DNA of 64,000 nt from Nipponacmea schrenckii (Eukaryota; Mollusca; Gastropoda; Lottiidae), in NCBI GenBank assembly GCA_030562195.1, contig JAUJPP010000007.1, positions 23,929,769-23,993,768 of the forward strand, in the 5' to 3' direction. The notes under the pieces were generated by a model. That model searched no databases and was not told where the DNA came from. It saw only the letters and a program-made list of their open reading frames with translations. Both the position numbers and the translations under genes were made by a program. Positions 57,411 through 64,000 of the stretch are shown here, one piece after another; within the stretch, counting starts at the first letter, position 1, and every line of letters starts with the position of its first letter.

Positions 57411-57769
57411 GATGAATTTTATAATACTTATAAATAATATCACGTAATATTTACTATTATTTTTTATTGTGATCAGCTGATTAAAAACATAAATTGTGTG
57501 CAGCTTTCTGAAACCATGTTAGTGATAGAAGTTCAGTATCACTTCTTGTGTTGCCATCAAGTATAGATTTGTTTGTGTAAATTTTCTTCCTAAGCCATTC
57601 AGCCAATCCACATTGTAAGAACTATTCCCTATATATTGGTCATTGCAAATTTCACATTTAAGTCCTCTCAAAAGGTCTTAAAAGGATAGGTTTGCTATGG
57701 GTTTGACCAAACATACATTGGGAAATATTTAGTTTAATACGTTCAAACGTTCTGAAGACTATATATTTA
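57411..57769. other. CTU2 3' flank
   Basis: AT-rich 3' UTR/spacer. No canonical AATAAA close to the stop that I can assign with confidence. Confidence 0.4.
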
Positions 57770-57829
57770 TATATATATATATATATATAGATGATTAGAA
57801 AACGAACAATTTCACATAAACATTAAGTT

Positions 57830-57878
57830 TTCTCAACAGTCTGTTTCGTAGTAGATTTGCTACCACTCGTCAGGAGAA
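57830..57878 (-). ncRNA. Hammerhead ribozyme in the 3' arm of PLE 3
   Basis: Reverse-complement twin of the motif at 59208-59256 and read on the same strand as the RT-endonuclease. All helices are as described there. Confidence 0.82.
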
Positions 57879-57942
57879 CAAGACGGTTTGGTTTGAAATA
57901 TTGCTATGCATGCACGTGGGCACAGTAACTACACAAGGTGAA

Positions 57943-58947
57943 TTAGACGTCATTTTGTAGGAGAAATTTGCGTGAATGGCGACACGTGCTGATTAGCTCC
58001 GAACGCTTGTTTAAGGTTGATTTTTCAGGGTGACAAATGATGAAAAACTTTTCCAGGGTACAAAGGTTACATCTTTTTGATATATTCGAGTATGATGATG
58101 AGCGTCCTAGAATTTTCCACTTTATCTTATAGTCTTCGTTGTTTTTTTTCAAAGTCCAAATGAATTTACTGAGTTCGGTGCTGTTTTTTAATCTCTCATC
58201 TCGAAAAGATTGGCGATGGTTAGCGTATCTCGATTTAAATTCAGTATCTGTTAGTCCGACGTAGGTTTCTTGTTTATTATTTGCACTGACTGTGGCCTGG
58301 TAAACAATGCTTCGGGCCCGACATTCACCATTTAGTGGACAGTCTTGCTTCTGACGGCAGTTGCATGGTTTATTATCAGTTACTTTACGGATCGTTCTGG
58401 TCGCAGCATTATGTGAGTCTATCAGGTTTTTCATTGATGGCATACAGCTGTATGATACTTTTATAGTATTTCTGTTAATGATTGGTCGTAATATATGATC
58501 GGGTGGGAAACAGCTATCAATTAACTTTAAGAATTGTCTTCCGATATTGGTTCTCACGTTATTATCATACGGAGGATTAAACCACGTTATTTTGCGTGAC
58601 CGTTTCCGTTTACTACGTTCCTTAGATTTAGCTGACTCGTCGTATTTCAGTCTGTAATCATAGCCACTTTCTGTGAGCGCGTTTTGATAAACATTTACAG
58701 CTTTGTTAAATTCCTGTTGGTCTGACGAAATAGATGATAATCGATGATTTACGCCAGATGGTATGGCCTTCAGTACAGATGGAGGATGGTTACTTTTGGC
58801 ATTAACATAACGAGGAATATTGCCAGGTTTTAAATACGGGCAATGTTTACCGGTTCTTAAATTTAAGGTTACGTCCAAATAGTTTACTACTTTTTTGTTC
58901 GCGTCAATTGTGATGCTTAAACCCTTTAAGACTTTGAAAAAAAACAA
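57943..58947 (-). pseudogene. PLE 3 C-terminal RT tail + GIY-YIG endonuclease, 5'-truncated
   Basis: 334 residues. The first ~8 come from the arm junction, then [66 protein letters not shown], a Cys cluster (CNCRQKQDCPLNGEC), and GIY-YIG elements SIVYQATV...TYVGLTDTEFKSRYANHR, ending [12 protein letters not shown] catalytic motifs lie upstream of the truncation and are absent. It belongs to a PLE lineage distinct from PLEs 1 and 2. Confidence 0.87.
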
Positions 58948-59207
58948 CGAAGACTATAAGATAAAGTGGAAAATTCTAGGACGCTCATCATCATACTCGA
59001 ATATATCAAAAAGATGTAACCTTTGTACCCTGGAAAAGTTTTTCATCATTTGTCACCCTGAAAAATCAACCTTAAACAAGCGTTCGGAGCTAATCAGCAC
59101 GTGTCGCCATTCACGCAAATTTCTCCTACAAAATGACGTCTAATTCACCTTGTGTAGTTACTGTGCCCACGTGCATGCATAGCAATATTTCAAACCAAAC
59201 CGTCTTG

Positions 59208-59256
59208 TTCTCCTGACGAGTGGTAGCAAATCTACTACGAAACAGACTGTTGAGAA
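59208..59256 (+). ncRNA. Hammerhead ribozyme motif in the inverted 5' arm of PLE 3
   Basis: Stem I TTCTC (59208-59212)/GAGAA (59252-59256). Core CTGACGA 59213-59219. Stem II GTGGTAG/CTACTAC (7 bp with one G-U) with loop CAAAT. GAAA 59239-59242. Stem III A-U, C-G, A-U with loop GAC, cleavage triplet GUU with the predicted cut after 59251. All invariant core positions are present. Confidence 0.85.
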
Positions 59257-59349
59257 AACTTAATGTTTATGTGAAATTGTTCGTTTTCTAATCATCTATA
59301 TATATATATATATATATATATATCGAACTGTCAAAAGTCTTAGAAAGTA

Positions 59350-59432
59350 TCATGTTTTACAACAATCTTGAGGTGAATGGTGAATAGTTACGATAATTCG
59401 CCATTCACCTGAAGATTGTTGTAAAACATGAA
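59350..59432. repeat. Inverted repeat (hairpin) of ~29-bp arms
   Basis: CATGTTTTACAACAATCTT plus AGGTGAATGG pairs with CCATTCACCT plus AAGATTGTTGTAAAACATG across a ~20-bp loop. Next to PLE 3. Non-coding. Confidence 0.75.
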
Positions 59433-61344
59433 AGTACTTGTGAAACATTAAATAATGTATGCAGTATCCGGCACTATTGGACTTTTTTATTGATTGATAT
59501 ATATATATATATTCATGATCCAAATCAACCCTTGAAAATGACAGATCTTTCCCCCTTTAATTGCAACCTGAATAAATGTCTAAATCTACCAATTTCCCTT
59601 ACTTAAGAAGAGAATGGAATCTGCTGATTTATAATAGATTATAGAGATTGGGAATTCTTAAACTTCAGTTGTTCAGTTAAATAAGTCAGTTATGTTTAAA
59701 AATTTAATAATATATACAAAGATAAATTATACCAGTAAAAATGGTATAAAACATAATTAAAATTAATAAGTAATATATTATCTAAAATTATTAGTAGTAC
59801 TATTCAAGTTGAAAGCCAATTGAGACTACTACTTAGTACTTCAATTGAGCAATATGATCCACTTCAAGCAAGATCAATAAATGAAACATTATTAAACAAA
59901 TCCATCTTGCATATCCAACCAAGGTCAAAGCCAGGTCAAATTCTATATGGTTAACTAAATTCCTGATTTCTAGAAATTCTCAGGGTCCAAAAAATTTGAT
60001 TATCTCTGCTCAATTACAACTTGGTTTATATAACTGACATTTTGAAAAAATTCTTTTTTTAGCCAAATTCTACTCTCTAAAGCTCAGATTAGATTGAAAA
60101 AATTAAATAAATATAAATATAATTTTAAATATATCAAGTATACTGTCAGATTATTGACTACAATCGACTATGCTACAAAGACTACCATTTGACTATAAAT
60201 TAATACCTTATAACTTATAATAAATACTAGAATATCAAGTTAGTTTGGTTTTCATAGACTCAATAAAAACTATGTTTATGAAAATGTCATAAATAAATAT
60301 TTCCAAGCTTAACAACTATCATCACACTTCACTCTTCAACAAAAACAATCACTTCAATCTCAAAAATTATCAAAAATTTAACAATGAAAATGCTCTTCAT
60401 TTGCTAAAAGTAAAAGGTAGAAAAATGTCTAAAATGTGAAGCAGAATTCTTCTTTACTCGAACTCTTGTTTTGTACTAGTTTCTAGTTACTGAGCTGGGA
60501 AAATGCATAAGCTTGTTAAAATTCTTTTGATAAAATTGAGGCTTTTCTTGATTAAAAAAAAAAGAAGATTTTTCAGCTTGAATAAAATTTGGTAAGAGAC
60601 AATCCAAGGATATTTTTTTTCACTTAATATTTGTTGAAAGAAAGGCATTGTTTTTTGTTGTTGTTTTTTTATCAGAAACAAACAATTGCTATATAATGGT
60701 TTAAAACTTGTAAAATAATCTACAGATTTTGGTCTGGAGTATTTTAAATCCTACCCTTTAATATCTAATTGTGACAGTTGAGTTAAAAAATTCAAAAGAG
60801 ATATTTTATCGCAAAAATGTACAGATACATTTTTTGTTTTCATTTGCACAATCTGATTTCTGGTCAGATGTCCAAACCTGTAATTCCAGAAAAACCTACA
60901 CCATTTGGCAAGAATGTATTGTCATAATCTGGGTAATGTCTTTTGAAATTGCAGGATTCCGACATTAAGACAGGAGATCAAAATCATGAAAATGTAAGAG
61001 TTCCTGAAACACATTTAATCTAAAGAGCTCTTCTGAATTCCGGTTTGAAATTTTTTTTCTTGAAAGTAGGTCTTGAAAATAGATGCAATTAAAATGGAAG
61101 TATCTAAATCATTCTCATAAAACGGAATGATAAAAAGAATAATTTGAAAAATGCATTCATAAATGAGCAGGAGATGCTTATTAAAAAATTCTCAATAAAA
61201 TATAACAATTTACCAAATGTCTACACGGTACTAGAAAAACCACCCATTAAAAGAACGAATATAATATAGTTAAATAACTTCGGCTCTTTGCTATATTTTA
61301 TTACAGAATTTTTAAAAAGCAATCTCCAGTTAAAAACTAGTGAC
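59433..61344. other. Spacer with the probable 3' UTR of ZFTRAF1
   Basis: Very AT-rich, no recognisable ORF. TTTATT at 61298-61303 is AATAAA on the - strand, about 42 bp after the ZFTRAF1 stop, and may be its poly(A) signal. Confidence 0.45.
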
Positions 61345-62875
61345 TTATTGAGTTACTTGAAATAAAATGACCCTGAAATTGATGGTCTTTCCTGCCAACA
61401 CCTTATTACATTCATTAGCATCAAGTAATGGAAATTCACGATTTTCAGATTCAGTACTGTCTGCTGTAAATTCATGTTCATAAATTATTGGTTTGACTTT
61501 AGCCTCACTGTGTGGTCCTTTTAACACTAGATAATGAAGTCGTATAGGTGTTGTTATCTTAGATTTCAGTAGAAGTTGATAAGTAACTGATCGTAAACAG
61601 GTCTGGGTAGGATATTTCTGGTCCTGGTTAGCTCGAGCTTTGATTACCCATTGATGATTGAAAGCTGAGAAACGACTGGTTTCATAAAATAATTTAGCTA
61701 TAAAATCATCAGTACGATATGGTTTTAGTTGTAAATCTGGAAGTATAATATTAGAGAAAGAATTAAAACAAAGTCACATGAATATATTACTCATATATAT
61801 GCATTTTTATTTATAACTTATGATTCTTTTTCACTATAACATGGTCAACATAGCATTCTGTTACTGGCAGGGATTTAACACATAACAGAGAAGATAGCTT
61901 GCCAGGCAAGGTAACATACGCCCACTTCAGCAAACAGAATATTCCATGTTTTTTCATTTAATCCAGGGCAATAACTCATAAACCAACATCTGGAATCGCA
62001 CCATTTTTTAACTTGTCCGAGATATTATCTAGATGAATACACGTACCAAGTTTCATTCAAATCGGATGAAAACTACAGCTTCCATAGTACACACAAGTAA
62101 ATTTTAACGTTTTTTCATTTAATCAAGGGCCATAACTCATAAACCGACATCTGGAATATGCCAATTTCGAACTTGTCCAAGATATTATTAAGATGAATAC
62201 ACATACCAAGTTTCATTCAAATGGGATAAAAACTACAGCTTCTATTGCGTACACAAGTAAATTTTAACGTTTTTTCATTTAATCAAGGGCCCAAACTCAT
62301 AAACCGACATCTGGAATCGTGCCATTTTCGAACTTGTCCGAGATATTATCAAGATGAATACACATACCAAGTTTCATTCAAATCGGATAAAAACTACAGC
62401 TTCTTTTGCGTACACAAGTAAATTTTAACGTTTTTCCATTTAATCAAGGGCCATAACTCATAAACCGACATCTGGAATCGTGCCATTTTCGAACTTGTCC
62501 GAGATATTATCAAGATGAATACACATACCAAGTTTCATTCAAATCAGATAAAAACTCTGGCCTGTATCGCATACACAAGTAATTGTTGACGGACCGACGG
62601 ACGGACAGGGGTGATGGCAATATATGTCCACATTTTCATGTGGGCGTATAAAAACTTATTTACCATTGAATGTGATCTTCTCCAATGAAAGTAGATTGAA
62701 TATTGTACCAAATGATTTCTTCTCCTCTGTCTGCTTGGCATCAACTGTTTTCATGGCATCCATTATTTCAGCCCCTGTTTTCTCTGGGTGAATACATGAA
62801 GATTCATGTTCCCATATTTCATGGTAAGGTCCACGCCAGGGGCAGCCAATTCTTGAATATTTACAAATTGATGGC
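61345..62875 (-). CDS. ZFTRAF1: Zinc finger TRAF-type containing protein 1, last two exons (partial)
   Basis: Two - strand exons, 62875-62664 and 61736-61345, join in phase 1. The first encodes the TRAF-type zinc finger (ICKYSRIGCPWRGPYHEIWE, then HESSCIHPEKTGAEIMDAM). The second encodes LKPYRTDDFIAKLFYETSRF, QLLLKSKITTP, VLKGPH and the end ECNKVLAGKTINFRVILFQV, with stop TAA at 61347-61345. This matches the C-terminal half of CYHR1/ZFTRAF1, a cytoplasmic RING/TRAF-zinc-finger protein reported to bind galectin-3. The start of the 212-nt exon was placed at an acceptor (CTCATTTTAG) by reading frame. The RING exons are not found up to the window edge and probably lie to the right. Confidence 0.85.
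61891..62654 (+). mobile_element. Pearl-type element, copy G, abutting a ZFTRAF1 exon
   Basis: Standard ends AAGATAGCTTGCC...GTGGGCGTATAAAA and copy B-type core. Its right end (62654) is only 9 bp from the exon edge at 62664, so it replaces almost all of the intron start next to the splice donor. Confidence 0.82.
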
Positions 62876-64000
62876 CTAAAATGAGATTGTACAATTCATA
62901 TGATCTGGGTTCCAGACAATCTAAACTGCCTTTAAGTAAGACAGAAGGGCGTTTACTTACAAAAAATTGTAGCTCATTCTTCAAAAAAGCACTTTTGAAT
63001 TTGGCATCACCTGAAAAAACACTGTGTCACAAGATATTTCATTTAGGTTTTATAGATTTTTTGCTGTAAAAGCCTGTACACTGAAAAAACAGATTTCAAT
63101 TGTTCATTCCATTTACTTTGAGTTTTACAGTTGTCATGTATGCATAGGTACATATTTCTCATTATCGACTTTCCTAAAATGCAAATGGCCTTAAAATATG
63201 AGAGCTCTGTCCTAACAAATTAGGTATCAACTGAGAGAGTAACAGAAAGTTCAAACGCTATTTGTCAGAATCTGATCAGAACTGCTGGTAAAAAACAAAA
63301 ATAAATTCAGAATTTTGCTTTTCTGTCACTTCTCAGAATCCTCCAAAGTCAAGTGCAGGTTTAAATTTGTGTTAGGAAGAAAAAACATTTTTTCTTATAT
63401 CTGACTTCACATAACTCCAAATTTACATAAAAATATAAATTTTGGCAAGCTATATCCAATTAAAACAGTTTCAGTTCTTATATTCTTTTGGAATTTTGGA
63501 CAACAATTTTTGTAAAAACATTGAAGTTAGACGAAATAAATGAAACATAAGACTAAACACATAATACAACTGGATATCATGCTTTTATAAGAACTGATGT
63601 CTAATCCACAATCAAATAAGGTCAATATTAGAATTGTTTGAAAGAAAAGCATACACATATCTTTCTTATAATTGGACTCTTCATAATTGCAGTAGATTTT
63701 GAGTACTATTCTATGGCAATTGTACTTATGAGTCCTATAGTGACAAGAAATGGATTTCAATACCAGTTAGGAATTTAGAAGCCAATATTGAAAATATAGT
63801 AATGACTGGTATTGGTCCAATTCCCTTTTTTTGTAACAGTTCAAGTGGTATTTTGAGCTCATTGAACAATACCTGATGGTGGATTGGTATTGGTTTATTG
63901 AACATGTAAATTGGAGTAAGCATGCTAAGAGAGCATGTAAAGACAGAAAATACTTGCCATTATGACAACTAGAAATGTTGTCTTCACTGGAACTACTGGT
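62876..64000. other. ZFTRAF1 intron sequence, upstream exons not identified
   Basis: No RING-type CxxC exon visible on the - strand. At the extreme right (about 63946-64000, - strand) a Ser-rich open stretch ends at AATG|GCAAGT, a possible GC-AG donor, but its phase does not join the exon at 62875, so it is not annotated as an exon. Confidence 0.4.

Larger units (their letters stand above)
57770..59316 (-). mobile_element. Penelope-like retroelement 3 with inverted arms
   Basis: 57770-58156 and 58930-59316 are inverted copies of ~387 bp with no visible indel (coordinates of paired bases sum to 117086), around a 773-bp single-copy centre. Both outer ends merge into TA runs, probably the insertion target. 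The coding strand is -, so the left arm is the element's 3' end and the right arm an inverted copy of that end at its 5' side, a known PLE arrangement. It sits tail-side between CTU2 and ZFTRAF1. Confidence 0.88.

Noticed and set aside
58895..59143. Separate + strand gene at the right arm of PLE 3
   Set aside because: It is the inverted duplicate of the endonuclease tail, not an independent gene.
62763..63020. A - strand ORF overlapping the ZFTRAF1 exon (DAKFKSAFLKNELQFF...) as an additional exon
   Set aside because: It has an acceptor-like start, but it reads in a different frame from the TRAF zinc finger and has no similarity to ZFTRAF1.
63946..64000. Ser-rich upstream exon of ZFTRAF1 with a GC donor
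   Set aside because: The phase does not fit the next exon and the RING exons that should lie between were not found.

Overview
This is an AT-rich, intron-rich animal nuclear sequence. Interspersed elements built from ~160-bp tandem units, closely resembling tandem-repeat-bearing elements known from molluscs, together with Penelope-like retroelements and tRNA-derived SINEs, suggest a mollusc, possibly a gastropod. That assignment is inference. There is no bacterial, organellar or viral gene content.

Host genes, left to right: (1) TP53INP1/2 homologue, + strand, two coding exons (150-270, 1155-1858). (2) PHKB, the phosphorylase-kinase beta subunit, - strand, 24 coding exons from 35584 down to 11008, 1088 residues, ending in a CaaX box. 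(3) ITFG1 (T-cell immunomodulatory protein/LINKIN), + strand, 17 coding exons 35893-46593, 607 residues. It is head-to-head with PHKB: only 308 bp separate the two start codons, the same divergent arrangement as in human. (4) CTU2, the tRNA 2-thiolation subunit, + strand, 15 coding exons 48305-57410, 439 residues. (5) The 3' end of ZFTRAF1 (CYHR1), - strand, with two exons inside the window (61345-61736, 62664-62875). All splice joins in the four complete models keep frame and use GT-AG sites.

Mobile DNA fills the introns and spacers. Four Penelope-like retroelement (PLE) insertions are visible: a 3.3-kb copy with ~616-bp terminal repeats (7020-10312); a copy with two ORFs in a PHKB intron (about 17380-21730); a 3' fragment nested inside a MITE (32993-33870); and a copy flanked by ~390-bp inverted arms (57770-59316). 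Three carry hammerhead-ribozyme-like motifs. Seven pearl-type tandem-repeat elements or fragments share the same termini. TIR elements with TA or TTAA duplications, SINEs and a 1.5-kb 30-bp minisatellite complete the picture.

Most notable: (a) the PLE in the PHKB intron has an upstream ORF ending in an SGNH-hydrolase-like domain, followed directly by an in-phase T_TTA_AAC heptamer, the ORF1 stop codon, and the RT ORF in the -1 frame. This is a gag-pol-like arrangement. (b) In CTU2 the 3' splice site and first part of exon 7 are tandemly amplified into 11 units, and three decoy acceptors open in-frame read-through of +25, +50 or +75 residues. (c) The end of ITFG1 exon 1 with its donor is triplicated in intron 1. 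(d) The PHKB-ITFG1 divergent pair appears to be deeply conserved.
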